Positions 1 through 11,935 are shown, numbered from the stretch's first letter. The stretch: DNA of 64,000 bases from Reticulitermes lucifugus (GCA_026260175.1 JAKCWW010000111.1:60845-124844); one strand, 5' to 3'. The notes: generated from the letters alone by a model not told the origin. Made by a program: numbers and translations.

Positions 1-970
1 GTACAGGTGGAAAAAAGGAACATAATTTTTCAAGGTTTCTTGTGTCCTTTTCATAAGCTTGTTTTTCGTGCTTTTATTTCGTCTTTTCCTTTATTCCACA
101 GGTTTATCCTACCACATGCGGAGATGCTTACTGTATTCCAGAAGGTAAATTTTAAAAAATTGTTCTTCTATTGCACTTATGTGTTTCGCCATTTAGAATT
201 ATCTCTTTCTCCTATTCAGACTTTTCTCTCAAATAACTGACAAGAAAACGATGACTATTTCGCTTTTGCGTAAATGAAACAGTACATGCACCAGTGCTGG
301 CTGAAACACCTCGTTATTATGTCCTGCTGCCTGGCCTACAAGGTCAGCAGATTGTCTTCAAATAGTCGCACGCAAGATTCACATATGGAGTTTCTGCTAT
401 TCAGCATAGTGGTAGTAAAGTTAATTTTATATGTGCAACTCGATTTATGATGCAGCAAATCTCTTTATAACTTACATGTCGACAAATTATGCAAAAAATT
501 CTGCTTTTGTTATAAAATTATTCAGTATATAAGATAGTGTTCTGCCATTTTATTAACTTCTGAGACAGAACGGTAAATGTATTGCACATTGTAGCATTAG
601 TAACTTTCATAATTAGACAGAACAATCAGAAGTAACCATTCTTCGCCCGGGAAGCTATTGCATACCTTGCCAATTTTAAAATATGTGATACCTGCAACTT
701 TAAATGAGAAATAACATTAAAATTAAGAAATTAAAATTTACTCTTTTCTTGAACAATAGAACTTGGAATGAGAATTCGAATCGGAGGTAAAAACTACACC
801 GCCGTAATTGTACGTTGCTTTAACGATCTTGGCTACGGTACATAGTGGCAAGAAGACGGAGGAAATTGCGTAAATCATGGCACCTATGATTGTTCTCTGA
901 CAGTTCCGCTGTAGGAAACAAAAAGCCCAAATGTTTTGTTTTGATGTATTCCAGATATTCAGGCAGTGTG
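1..970. other. No recognised feature
   Basis: AT-rich sequence with no long open frame that resembles a known protein. The 77-codon frame at 7-240 (plus) has no recognisable motif and is treated as chance. Confidence 0.5.
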
Positions 971-1045
971 TAATATTATTTCTACCAGACTACACGACGT
1001 CACATCCCAGGAGACCAGTTGTAATATTCAACGCCGTCATTACCT
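970..1045 (-). repeat. Dispersed repeat family E copy
   Basis: The plus strand reads CCAGACTACACGACGTCACA followed by TCCCAGGAGACC, the reverse complement of a unit also seen near 10640, 23700, 25615 and 62360 (minus) and 11335 and 40155 (plus). Read on its own strand, better copies give the spurious peptide VFWDVTPCSLV, which I recall as very common in insect repeat translations. The element class is not identifiable from these scraps. Confidence 0.6.
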
Positions 1046-1184
1046 CGAATCATCTCAATCTCTTTAGAAATATGACATAACAATATTGGGAATAAACACG
1101 GCTGTTATTTTATTGGTAAATAGATTATATCTAATTATTTGCGGAACAGTGTCTGGTGTTGGTACCGGTAAACGGAGACAGTTA

Positions 1185-1345
1185 AAGTTGTACCTGTCCA
1201 CAGCATGACAGCATATAGGTGGAGAATAGGTATAGCTCCACTCATTCTTAACCTCTCCACTACATGGAGGTAAGTGGTCAAATTCACGCCACGCTCGCTT
1301 TATCCCCGGGAAAGAATCCTTCCGCCCATTGACTAGCAGACTGGG
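1185..1345 (-). mobile_element. SINE family A copy, reverse
   Basis: Read on the minus strand, this segment follows the body of SINE family A in order: a CAATGGG motif, a CCCGGGG block, a GTGG...TTGACCAC block, GAGGTTAAGAATGAGTGGAG, then CTATACCTATTCTCC. The plus copies at 3405, 19440, 25738 and 50945 have the same order. Its translation (positions 1064-1354, minus) includes GEVKNEWSYTYSPP, a chance reading of the SINE. The tRNA-like head is not visible here. Confidence 0.65.
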
Positions 1346-1349
1346 TGAC

Positions 1350-3400
1350 GCCAAGAGCCGTTATGGAAGATTTGGAAAAGAGGATAATTTCTTGCCCCTG
1401 CCGGAAATGGAACCCCTAATCGTCGACGCCGTACCTTAGTAACTACGTCTGTTGGAAAAATATAATACAGACAGTATAGCCGTCTGCCGACAACGGTATC
1501 CGCGCCGTCTGTCCAGGCAGAAAACTGGGATTGTAATTTAGAATTGCACTCGGAGCATTTTCTGTGTTTTTCTTCCTGTAGAGGTACAGATGTTACGATG
1601 ACCCATTCTCCCGTCCAGAGAGTCCCACCAGATGTCTGCCAACAAAATTCAAAGGCCTGGAAAACGGGTGGCCCTGAGCCGCCCTGGCATTAGTGCCATA
1701 GGGATAGACATCTTAGAATAGACGTGTCTACTCTTAACAGAACGACAACTAGGCTTGGCCCATTTTGTTCACACAAGGCCGGACGCAGGAGGTAAATTCA
1801 GCCCATACTAGCAGCGAATAAAATTCCACAGAATGAAAGAATGCGAGGAACCGTTTTACGTGAGGCGCTGCACCGACTTCCTGTTTATCTATTCCTTTAA
1901 ATCATGAAGGTCATCTGTATAATATATAAAAAGCAGTTTCTGTCTCACTCTAAACATACTGTCTCTGTTATAAAGACCAATTGGTTAATGTTTCTCAGCG
2001 AAATAACCTTGTTTTTTGGCAGAATTACACGAAACATGTAAATATGCTGTATGGGTAAAATACAGAACTATGATGTTAAAGAATATTGTAGAAAAGCAGA
2101 TTTTTCGAATGTCAAAAGTGGTGTAATATTTAGTTACCACTGTACTTTAGACAGTTATACTATAAACAATTTCCGTATCTCTAAATACTTTTAAAAGATA
2201 CACATTAACAATTAACGCTTTTCACAAATGGTAGAATATACACATCTAATTATTATATTATGCTCGCATCACTGAGAAAGAAAATATAATTTAGCGAAAC
2301 TCAAACTCTCTGAACTCTACCACATGCCATTACATTATTTCTGCCCTTTGGTAAGTCAAGACATGCCTAACGATCCCTTCGGTGTCCCTTGGCATCACAG
2401 GAGTACTCAGTAATGGAATGTGTTTACGTAATACAAAGTTTACTCAACTACTCAAAGTCTTGTGAGGTTTTGGTTATCTTCCTACCGCCCCTTATGCTAG
2501 CTCGGTATGTTGGTAGCTAGGCAGCAGATAGTACTTGCTGTTTGCAAACAGCAGCAAGTAAATAGGGGCCACTATTGAAAGAACCAACAGGTGTTTGCGC
2601 CATTGTTACGACTTCTTTAGCTTCGTCTGGTTGTGTTGGCGATGAATTTGTATGGTGGTGAGTTTCTATTGTTCACACGGTAGTAAGAGACGGACATATT
2701 TGTGAACAGTCATCCATTTAGTACGCTGCTGTAGGCTTCAGTAGACCTACTGCATGTTCCAAAAGCTGATATACAGACATCCATGAAACAAACGTTTTCT
2801 TTCCACACCTGCATGGTATTACTTGAATCATCACACAGATTTTAACAAGTAGACGAATATTTTCTTAAACCGTCTTTTAGTAAATTCGCCCTGAATCGTG
2901 GCGAAGAGAAGGCACGAAAGGTACGAAGAATATATCACGACCAAATCTCCCAAAATAGAAATAGTATACAAACCTTTTTGAGAAGCTGATAATAGCTTAC
3001 CTAATATCGTCTATTCTTTTATTACACCCGGACATTCCTTACAATATTTACAAGAGAATACCCTATCCTAGGCCGTTTAAATTCAATCCACACTGTCTTA
3101 CATTATGCATTTTAAGAGCAATTTAAATAGCAAACTCCCATCTACGCCCAATTCAATAAAGTTATATCTTTCCTTCAGAGATTTCGAACTGGAGTGTTGC
3201 ATAATTGCACATATTACGATATAAAATTCCGTTCGACAGGTCCCAAACATCTAACGCTTTTTTTTTGTTTCAGTTGCTGTAATAAAATAGTGACGTGGCA
3301 CATATTTTATTTTATTATGATCAGTGGATGGACCAAGAGCCATTATATTGTCAGAAAAGTAATTTTATGTAGGTCTTACAAGTAAACCCAAAGAACAGGA
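1350..3400. other. No recognised gene
   Basis: No protein-like frame was found. The only repeat noted is a short family I copy near 2118-2165 (GTGGTGTAATATTTAGTTAC), related to segments at 26530, 29195 and 32578. Confidence 0.45.
2118..2165 (+). repeat. Short dispersed repeat family I
   Basis: The core is GTGGTATATAGTTACCACTG with mismatches. Similar segments occur at about 26530-26575, 29195-29240 and 32578-32615. The class is unknown, and each copy shows only about 40 similar bases. Confidence 0.4.
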
Positions 3401-3404
3401 GTCA

Positions 3405-3640
3405 GCATAGTGACTAGGCTATGGGTTAGACAATCGAGGAATGGTTATTCGATTCTCGGCACGGACAAGAGGTCTCCTACATGTTCAAATCTTCCAGACT
3501 CGTACCGCGGCCCATTTACCCACCTATATAATGGGTACTGGAAGCTCTTTCACAGGAGGTGGAGCGGCCGGAGCGTGAAGATGATCACTCATCTAGTGCT
3601 GAAGTTATAATGACTGAAGCCCTACCTCCACTTGCCCATA
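3405..3640 (+). mobile_element. SINE family A, near full length
   Basis: This is the best 5' end of the family in the window. A tRNA-like head (GTGACTAGGCTATGGGTTAG as the A-box region, GGTTATTCGATTCTCGG as a decayed B-box region) is followed by the family body: ACTCGTACCGCGGCCCA, ATGGGTACTGGAAGCTCTTT, GGAGCGGCCGGAGCGTG, ATCTAGTGCTGAAG and CCCTACCTCCACTTGCCC. Related copies lie at 1185 (minus), 19440, 25738, 28220 and 50945. SINEs of this type are copied by LINE machinery and transcribed by RNA polymerase III. The 66-codon frame at 3410-3610 is a chance reading of the SINE. Confidence 0.75.
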
Positions 3641-3649
3641 TGCCTTATG

Positions 3650-5120
3650 ACGTCCACAGGCAAAACTTATACACATTGATATCAAAATATAAACAATTAG
3701 GACTAGTCATTCACAAAAGACTAATGGTGTAAAGATAACTCAAATAGAACTTCCCGAAACATCTAGTTCAAGTGATGGATGAGTAAACGATACTTTTGTA
3801 TTTCAAAAATTTGAAACTTGAGAAAACACTGACAGTTACGAAAAATAAAAGTGGCTAGATAAAGCACCTGTTTTTGACGTGAGATATGGTTTCTTTACTT
3901 GTCAACATAGAAACTGTCTATCTATTAGTTAAAACTGTGCGAAAGTTTCGACACTAAACTTAGGAAATTAATATTTTTTTAATGTTTTGCTTGTTCTTCC
4001 CATTACTTGAAAAACGCTTTCCATACCCAATCAAAGCAAGTGGCATAATTATTTTGTATACATATCTAATATGTGACCCCGTTTTTGGATTTTGGACAAT
4101 GCAATATGTTGCCAAGTTTTCGAAGAAATTTGCTGTTTCCCTCTTAATGGTCGATGTGAGTAAGCAGAGAAAGTATTTAGTACATTATGGGCAGGCGGTG
4201 CTGCGGACACACGAAGCCTTGCAATATGGCTTAGTAATGCAAGACCAGTATCAACATTACCAATGAATCACCGTGAAAGATTATGAAACAATTTATAGGC
4301 CTACGCGTTAAGCTTAATGCACATTTTGGAGCGCGCTGTCAGGCGATGTATGAAGTGAGTTCTGAGGGGGTGGGTGCCTCCAGACGACAAGGGTAAATGT
4401 GTAGAAGTAGGAAGGATGTCGTGTGTATACAGGAGGCAAGGAAACGACAAACAATTGTGAGACTGTAGCGGTTAACTACAGTGCACAGTAGTTACCAGTG
4501 AAGTAGGTTTATTTCTTTCATTTTTTCCCCATTTCTTTTCATCTCTTCTTTCGCTTTCGAGGTCCCTTCTTTCTTTGCATAGGAGTTGTTTGCATTGTGG
4601 GTGATGTGGGTAGGAAAGTACAATATGACTCTCAGGTGCCAGAGTAAACTTCTTGTGTCAAACTGTGTACACAAAAGAATTTCTCAGCTCAAAGGGGGCA
4701 TAGTGAGCAAATTCGTATTAAATGCCAAATCTTATGTGGCTAATATAATGCAATTATTATTGAAAGCCACGATCTTGCTTTGTATGCGGCAGGTGTCGTT
4801 TTCAAGTCGTCTCGAGGACCGAGTATCATGACTGATATCTTGCGTGCTTTTTCTGAGTCCGTTTGGCAAATTCCCGGAAAATTGCACTTTATATTTAACA
4901 CAGACCCCTTCCTCCGCACACTTGCTAATCCACTATCGTCCTATCTGATATATTGTGAGTTACTGACATCACATTTAAAATAAACCGCAAATTAATAAAT
5001 CTATTAATTTCAAAAAATTCCGAAGAACCCAAACAAAGTAATCATTAAAATAATTTTAATCATTCTAATGAAGGCGACACAATAACTAGTTAAGCGTGCT
5101 GGCCTTATACTCCTTTGTCA
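3650..5120. other. No recognised feature
   Basis: There are several open frames of 60-94 codons (3982-4266 plus, 4586-4831 plus, 4780-4983 plus) but none resembles a known family, and nothing suggests splice-linked exons. Confidence 0.45.
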
Positions 5121-5124
5121 GAAT

Positions 5125-5168
5125 AACTCCATGAAGATGGCACCTCGGTGCCGAACCATGTAGGAGTT
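5125..5168 (+). ncRNA. Degenerate hammerhead-like core
   Basis: AACTCC (5125-5130) can pair with GGAGTT (5163-5168), closing a core that reads ATGAAGA, then the perfect stem GGCACC/GGTGCC with a TC loop, then GAACC, AT and GTA. Compared with the hammerhead consensus (CUGANGA, stem II, GAAAC, GUH, stem I) the first C is A and the GAAAC is GAACC. It matches the better copies at 6484, 17751, 29601, 29737, 56195 and 56711 in layout. It is probably inactive. Confidence 0.4.
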
Positions 5169-5504
5169 TTATATGAGTTCTTTACTTCTAATTGTATTTT
5201 ATTAAGTACATAAGTAGGTTAATGTACTGATTATAAGAATATGCACTCTATAAACAACAAAAATAAATCGTCAGTTAAAATGAGTTTTATACTGGTCAAT
5301 TTTATTCAAACCAAAAAAAACGTTTTTAAGAATGAAAGTTAATTCGAAATTTTTTAACTGAACTGCAAAAATCATCAGCCCGGAAAAAAGTACAAGGATT
5401 ACTACACATAATAAACACAAGGTTTGAAGGTATAAATGAGAAAGCAATGATTTCGGCCATCACTTAAATCGAGTAGTAAATTTCTCAAGCTTCCTGTACA
5501 GCAG

Positions 5505-5790
5505 GCGCAAAAAAGTACAGATTTTAAAAGTACTGCTTATTGTGCAGTGTACATTCGCTGTTATATTTCAAATATTGAAATTAATGAACCAGGGCTAAAT
5601 AAGACATTTTCTTGACACAAGGGATTATTTTAAAAATATGAACTTCCACTTGATAGAATTGTTTACATTGTGACTAATGGACCTCCTGACATGACAGGTC
5701 TTTCAAAAAGCAGAATTGTGCAAAAAATAATGTAGAACTCGACATTAAAGTTCACAGTTTTCACTGCATGCAGGAAAACCATACAAAGAA
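5505..5790 (+). pseudogene. hAT transposase remnant (GTF2IRD2/ZBED-like)
   Basis: One plus-strand frame reads KKSTDFKSTAYCAVYIRC, then ISNIEINEPGLNK, two stops, and after them IVYIVTNGPPDMTGLSKSR. This is the order of the catalytic-core region in GTF2IRD2/ZBED5-like hAT transposases (DESTD..DTAQL..FIRG ... VTTDGAPAM.G). The D-to-N change in the TNGPP motif and the in-frame stops at about 5604, 5622 and 5733 show it is dead. A second copy of the same family lies at 47080-48440, with DTARPTVYIRGCNSN and YLVTDGAPEIASL at the matching positions. No terminal inverted repeats could be identified by eye. The family assignment is from remembered motifs. Confidence 0.7.
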
Positions 5791-6186
5791 ATGTGTGTTA
5801 GGTACTATGAGCGATTTGGCAGGGAACGTCGAGAAGAGAGCAAGAAAGCCACGAATTACACAGGACATGAGCAGTAAAATGTACGAACGAAGGAAATGAA
5901 AGAATGATAACAATGAATAAGAAAGGAACAACTGCAGAAGACTGAAGAACAAATTGAAAAGAGCCACAGGCAAGACCAAGAAGTAATTGTGACGAGATTA
6001 TGGAATTTCAAAGAACAGGACATAAAGATTTAACGTAAAAAAATATCACGACACAAGAACCAGCGTGCACAGTATAAACCGATATTGTATAGAAATATGC
6101 TGAATAGTCAACGTAAATAAGCAATATGTGTAGTAACTTCAGAAACATATGCAACGCAATAAATATTGAACACCAAAATGAATAAT

Positions 6187-6560
6187 CATGCACCTAGAAC
6201 TTATCGGTTTCCAGAAAACGTACGCACATGCATATGTATAATACACCAGGGAAATTAATGTTCAAAAAAGTTAAACAAAACGTAGTCTGCCCAAAACATT
6301 TTAAGACATTTTTAACATTCATAGGAACAATGTGGCATGGTTTTAATAATAATTCAAATAAGTACTTAAAAAATAAAAAATCCGTAATAATCCAATGTTA
6401 TGGTAATTGCAAAATTTGTGAGATCTCACAAATTGCAAAATGCTTTTAACGTGTGCCCACTTGGGTTTTAATTATGTACTTTAATGCCTGAAGATGGTCG
6501 CGGACGACCGAAACACGTAGCATGCAATGTTAAAGTTAATAATTTGTAGTGTTTGAAGGC
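6187..6560 (+). mobile_element. Penelope-like terminal repeat, copy 1
   Basis: This segment aligns over about 350 bases with 17480-17830 in the same orientation. Both begin with CTAGAACTTAT, share ACACCAGGGAAAT, TTTAATAATAA, GAAATCTCACAAATT-like sequence and CATGCCTGAAGATGGTCG, and both end with a hammerhead-like core followed by A+T-rich sequence. Identity by eye is roughly 70 percent. Terminal hammerhead motifs of this layout are known from Penelope-like retroelements, so I read it as a solo terminal repeat of such an element. No reverse transcriptase of that class is attached. Confidence 0.55.
6484..6523 (+). ncRNA. Hammerhead ribozyme-like motif, best plus copy
   Basis: The elements in order are: stem I strand ATGC (6484-6487), core CTGAAGA (6488-6494), one extra T, stem II GGTCG/CGACC with a CGGA loop, core GAAAC, a two-base loop, GTA (6517-6519), and stem I strand GCAT (6520-6523). 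This matches the hammerhead consensus CUGANGA...GAAAC...GUH with a minimal stem III, the form reported in Penelope-like elements. The extra T at the base of stem II departs from the classical G10.1-C11.1 pair and is shared by the other copies. Catalysis is not established. Confidence 0.55.
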
Positions 6561-6591
6561 AATATATAAATTACTGCTAATTTGTCACAGC

Positions 6592-6821
6592 ACAATGGGA
6601 TGAATTCTATCAAAATAAAAGAAACTAAGGATACAGTTGGGATGCTGAGTATAATAGCAGAACGAAATTTGAACATACTTTTAGATGAAAAAGTGGGCGC
6701 TTGCTTCATAGACTGGCAAAAGACATTCGACCGTGTAAACTGGACCAAATTAATACAGATCTTAAAGGAAACTGGTATCGACTGGCGCATTATCAAGAAG
6801 AAGGAGGGCTTTGAATGTTAG
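6592..6821 (+). pseudogene. Non-LTR LINE reverse transcriptase fragment
   Basis: The frame 6582-6821 reads ETKDTVGMLSIIAERNLN and then GACFIDWQKTFDRVNW, which is RT block A of non-LTR retrotransposons (consensus xFxDxxKAFDxVxW) preceded by the typical GTRDAIxxLRxxxER segment. It continues to IGVDWR-like residues (TGIDWRIIKK) and stops. About 75 residues of a domain of several hundred remain, with no fingers or YxDD box, so it is a dead, 5'- and 3'-truncated scrap. It begins about 30 bases after the Penelope-like terminal repeat, so the two insertions are adjacent. Confidence 0.8.
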
Positions 6822-6829
6822 ATTTTTTA

Positions 6830-9480
6830 GGCTTCAGATAGAATTCTAAAGCCGGCCTTCAGGCACATGATATCCTTCTTCACAAACGCACCAATGACTA
6901 CCAATTATTTCTGTCTCATCTTTCAGCCCCGCCGCCACACACGGCGTTCTCCATATTTTCAAGGCGGGGGGGGGGGTTATGGCACTTTACATAGGGAATT
7001 TACGCATTCGATAGAGCACTATCTTTAACGCATCCACCAATCTTGTCTTCATTTTTCTGTATTTAACAAATCGCCTATTTTTAGACCCTAATGGAGTCCG
7101 ACAGCAGCAACTCCCATTCTCCATTCAAACTTATCCAACACCTCCACTTTCTCTAAGACAGGCATCAATTTCCTTTTCTTATATCCTTCGACTCTTTATC
7201 GGCACGTGAATCATACTTCCCGCACATGACTGAAACACGGGGGCAGTAATTATGTCTAAAAGTTATGAAAAATACATTTAAAATAAATTCCGTATCGCAC
7301 AATATCCAGGTAGCTAACGAGAGAGGCAGGCGGACAGATGTGTCCTCTTGTGTATCATGTCGCTAAGCTGTGCACATATGACCGCCAGTAATCGAGGAAC
7401 CTACACAGCAGTGCACGAGGTATACCACAATGGTTCTTCCGCGCATAAGTCAAACCGTGATGAGCTAACTCGCAAGCGAGGAGAGCCTGTACTATTGTAC
7501 TTTAGACGAAAGTAAGGGAACTCTGTATTTTTTTACTTTATTTGTGTCGTGCATGTTCCCCCTTTCTTTCAGTCCCCTGACAACACTAAGGTCAAGAACG
7601 TTGGCCAACACCAAATGTAAACATTTGCTAATTAAGGAGCCGCCAACCGAGCCAAGCCCTTTAGCGGCTTACAATACAGATCTCTCTTGAGCTTAACAAC
7701 ATTCTGGGTTCGTGAGGGTCAGATCTGGTCAAGTCAGGATATTTGCCTGGGCCAACCCTCTTTCAACACCTTCATCCCTCAACAACTTACGTAATCAGTA
7801 ACATGGGCAAGGTCCCTACAAAAAGAAGTGTGCAGCATGTCTTTGGAGCTTACTCCTTAAATACCGCATCCAAACCTTTCATAGCATACCATTCCTGCTT
7901 AAAGACTTTGGCAAGACTTACTAACGGCGGACTGGCCTGTCGCAGTGCCTGTGCCTACACAGTAAAACAGAAAGAGGAATCAATAAATTCGTAGCCATGC
8001 TCTGAGTGGACCTTACATAAGAAAGAGTGTCTAAATTCTGTTGGAAACAAAAAGAACTTTAATTGTATGTACCGCCTACTTCAACACTAAAACAACTCTG
8101 TACGTTTCCCATACATTATATTTATATGTATGCTACATTTGCTCAAAAGAACAGTAATTTTTTCCGAAATGTTATTTACCGGTTGGTCTTTATGATGGAA
8201 AATGCCTTCATTCTCTCTGAGGTAAAAACTTACTTTTAAATACAAAACTTATGGAGTTATACAATCCTCATCGTTCTAATGTGTACCCTTTCATGCTAGT
8301 CCTACCAGAAGGACGAACGGGCGAAAACTGGAAACTTTCTAAGGCAGTGATGCTCATTCTCTCGCCCCGAAAAATATTGTCTCTCATGTCTGCCTTTTCT
8401 TTCCCTTTCATACTTATATACTGAATCTTACGCCTCTCCCTTAGTTGTATTATCCCAAAGCCAAGGCAGAAATGTAAAATCTTACTAGCAGTTAAAAGAG
8501 ACAAATTTAAAATTTTCCAAACATGGTAGAATGCTTGTGTCACCCAAACACTGAGTGGAAATAATACGATTTTTAATAAACTTCCTTCGTAGCAATTGTT
8601 CTTAAAGTGTGTACTGTGCATGTTATATTATTGTAGATAAAGAAAATTTATATAGGTCTCTATAACATCGTTTAACATACATTTTACTTACACGTACGCT
8701 ATATGAAGTATATTATTCGCAAAATAATCATCCTTCACATCTCGCATGCGCAAATCTCCAACTCTTCCGTAGATTTGCCAACTTACACGTTCAACGTGAC
8801 GCGCGATTCCTCGCGGCAAGCAATACAGAGAACCATTGCTCTTAAAGCTGAATCTTATGAATGTGTGACCACCTGCGAATTTGGAAATGATAACAACGAC
8901 AACGGTCTTGATTATGTGTTTTTGTATACTATTTACAACTATAAGCAACATTGCACAGTTTATGGTCCTATTCTACTCGCATTTGTAACGGCTTCTATTA
9001 ATATCTCAGATATTCAGACCCTCTCAACTCCACAGCGATAACACAACATATCTCACTCAGCTTTTCAAAATACTTTTTAAAAAGATGTTTCCAAAGAAAG
9101 GAAGGAACGACTTTTTCTTTCCTGAGACGGGTACGAAGAAGAAATAAAGATATTTAAATATTTTTAAAGTTAAATCTTATTAGCACGTTTCTATCGCTTT
9201 TTTGGATTAAACTTTTCTTTTTTTTCCGTGCAGCAGTATATGAACTGCAATTTTCTTCCTTATATAGAATGTCCACAAATTCCTATCTACTTCGTTTAGT
9301 GGAAGTTACAAACATAATACCAGGGAAGCTAGAAAATATTTTCTTCAATGCAGCTGCAACATGTATGCTGGCGGTTTTAAAGTAGGATTAAATTGTTTAT
9401 TACCAATATTAGGATAATGCGTTATTTATCCCACATTTTTAGCAGACTCGAAATACGTACGTTAGCGTAGTCACTACACT
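6830..9480. other. No recognised gene
   Basis: This stretch contains an 11-base G run (6966-6976) and several short open frames. The overlapping 112-codon (8703-9041 plus) and 117-codon (8268-8621 minus) frames show no family motif. Confidence 0.45.
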
Positions 9481-9680
9481 ACGTGCTGGACAGCTAGGTA
9501 ATTAGGGCTAGTTTCTTGGCGGAAGGAGAGTTTTCTCCACCAAATCCAGGATGCCTCAGAGACCTAATCATCAATTGTGCAAAGAGAACCAGGGATAAGA
9601 CCACCGGAAAGTGAAGCTGAGCCCTCACCTCCATTTAGTTCAGAATGCTAAAAGTGTAACAGAGTCCATTGCGCAACGCT

Positions 9681-9698
9681 TAATTAATTAATTAATTA
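9681..9698. repeat. (TTAA)n microsatellite
   Basis: Four to five TTAA repeats. Confidence 0.8.
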
Positions 9699-10639
9699 TA
9701 TTTGAACATAAAAACACTTAGCAACTTCATGGACACCCGATATATACGCAGTATTCTGGAGGAGATAGCCAAGGCAACTAACTGACTTAACTGCTGTTAC
9801 GGAGATGGGATGCTGGGGCATTCAATAAGGAGGCAGTCAGTGTGGAGAGAATGTCTGAAGACAGAGAAAAGGAGGAAGAAGTAGTAGTAGAAGAAGAGAG
9901 ACTGCTGTTATTTCTTTACCGTGACAATAAAAATTATAGGCTGGCTGAACTGGAAAACAACAGCAGGTAGAACAGCTCTGTGGATCGTGGCTTGCATTCA
10001 TTAAGCCTGACATGCGACTTATAGCACAGCCCAAGTACTAAGAGCTGAGCCAAGTGGTTATCGTCACAACTAATGTATGTACTGAATTTAAACAAAAATA
10101 CACATGTTTGCGCCTTTCTTGTTTTTATGGTTTATATAATTTAGAAGCAGTTTTTTAATACGCATCTGCTAATTTCGCCATATCTGTCCGCACATAAAAA
10201 CACGAAAGCCGCTAAATGGATTTTTACGGAACTTGAAATTGAGAAAGTAAATTACAGTTTTTAACAAAATTAAAATTTTGTTTAACGTAGGACAAGAAAA
10301 TGAATATTTCCATGAAAATGTATTGCGTTTCTGCCTGCATCTCATATGTAATTCGCAGAATATTTATTGCAGCGAAATCTACTTCAACCACAAGTTACAG
10401 AGAAAATTTAACACCCTTGAGCAAGTAAAGTAGTCTAAAGTTTTACGGTTTTGTGATAAATAATTAAAAATAAAATTTAAAACCGAGAGAAAATAAAAAT
10501 CGAAGAGGCGCCAGAATTATTACACCATGAATGCAGTTTCTGTCTTGTTTTCTGAGGAAAAACACGGATACTACACAGTCTGATAGAAATTTAACAACGT
10601 TTTTGCCACCCAAAAGAGGGAGGCAGTGGGTTCCATCGA

Positions 10640-10720
10640 AATGTCAAAATTCTACTAGATTAGATGACGTCACATCCAAAAGACAGCATTCTTCGTAGTA
10701 ACCGCTATGGTAACCTAAAA
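10640..10720 (-). repeat. Dispersed repeat family E copy
   Basis: The plus strand reads GATGACGTCACATCC and AAAAGACAGC, then a partial ACCGCTATGG block that also follows the copy at 23700. This is the same minus-oriented unit as at 970 and 62360. Confidence 0.5.
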
Positions 10721-11334
10721 TTTCACACAGTTTTGTGGTGTTTCGAAACATAAAGCTCAGTTAGGATTGGTTATTTTAATTATTTGTAGTTATGATTATT
10801 GGGGTTTAATTGTATTAAGTTTTTTTCCCATTTTGTGTTACGCTAATGAAACGGCTGACTCCACACACAAGCATCCTCCTTGAATAGCTAATATATGCTC
10901 AGTAAGCACAGACATATCCTCAGATATTAAGAAACATGCAGGTTGATTATGCGTTTAATATGGCTTAAAAATTGTGTCATGGTAATATCTTATATTATTT
11001 ATTTTATGTACATTACGACACCTTAAATACAGGTACCACTTATTAACAAACCAGTCTACCAAATTTACGTCGGTATCTCATGTAAACCTACTTCCATACT
11101 CAGGACAAGAAACGAGAGGAGTTTAGCCTGTCGCTTCGTTTTCTTTCTCAGATGCAATATTTAGTGAGGATTCTGATTTAACCAACAGACATATGTTAAA
11201 GGTTGTTTCTGCTTTGAAGTCTGGTATTAGATAACTAAAATTGTAGGCAAAGGGTAAAAGGGATAGTGTTTTAACTGCACGGCCTCTTTGGGTCACACTG
11301 AGATTGTAAAAAATATTTTACGTGAAGTTTAGTC

Positions 11335-11416
11335 TCTTCTGGAATGTAACGCTCTGTGGTTTAATAGATGTTACCAATGTTTAGGAGACACGTGCTTTCG
11401 TCTTCAGGACAGAATA
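11335..11416 (+). repeat. Dispersed repeat family E, both halves
   Basis: This plus copy shows the normal order of the two halves. Half 1 is TTCTGGAATGTAACGCTCTG and TGGTTTAATA. Half 2 is GTTACCAATGTTTAGGAGAC followed by CTTTCGTCTTCAGGACAGAA. It serves as the reference for the split, inverted copy at 62284-62395. Confidence 0.6.
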
Positions 11417-11744
11417 CTTGTGTGATTTGAGTAGATAAAGTCATATGATATGACAGGGGATTAATACTCGGACATACCCGGAAGGGTTGGTTGCTGTATA
11501 GTGCGGTAGCAGCCCACCAGTGCCACGTATGTTACGCAATGTAGCCACTCTAGGCCTATGGTAGTAGCACTATCGAACCTGTAGCCACTTTTCCCTACAA
11601 TTATTCAAAGTATTTCTCACATAATTTTAGTCATAATAGTTATCCTGATGGGTGTTGATACTGACTTTATTTATTTATTATATAATAACGCGCTCACTTA
11701 CGCAAAATATAACGTAGTGTGAAACAATGATTAGTGAACAATGA

Positions 11745-11885
11745 AATGGAAAGGCACTGGAAGAAGGCGGTCGTTGATTAATTTGAGGCACTAGTCACAC
11801 ATTTGTGTGGGGGGACTGAGGAATACCACCAGAAATCCTTGTCAGAATATTTGGCGTCCCACCCGAAATTCGTAGCGTATACTTC
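11745..11885 (-). mobile_element. SINE family B fragment, reverse
   Basis: The plus strand shows the 3'-to-head order TTAATTTGAGGCACT, CATTTGTGTGGGGGGACTGA, AATCCTTGTCAGAATAT, CGTCCCACCCGAAATTCG. The same order occurs at 17040, 33295, 35775, 40715 and 45845, while 45005 and 58865 carry the plus orientation with a recognisable tRNA-like head. The copy is heavily diverged. Confidence 0.5.
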
Positions 11886-11935
11886 CGAAGTAGAACTGAG
11901 AAGCGGTACTGATTGAGATGACTTCTTTTTGCCAC

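Noticed and set aside
1064-1354. 96-codon minus-strand protein
   Set aside because: Overlaps a reversed SINE A, and the peptide GEVKNEWSYTYSPP is the usual chance reading of that SINE.
6536-6796. 86-codon minus-strand frame
   Set aside because: Shadow of the reverse-transcriptase fragment on the plus strand.
9851-9970. 39-codon ORF MSEDREKEEEVVVEEERLLL...
   Set aside because: Built on a GAA/GTA low-complexity tract, with no family match and no supporting context.
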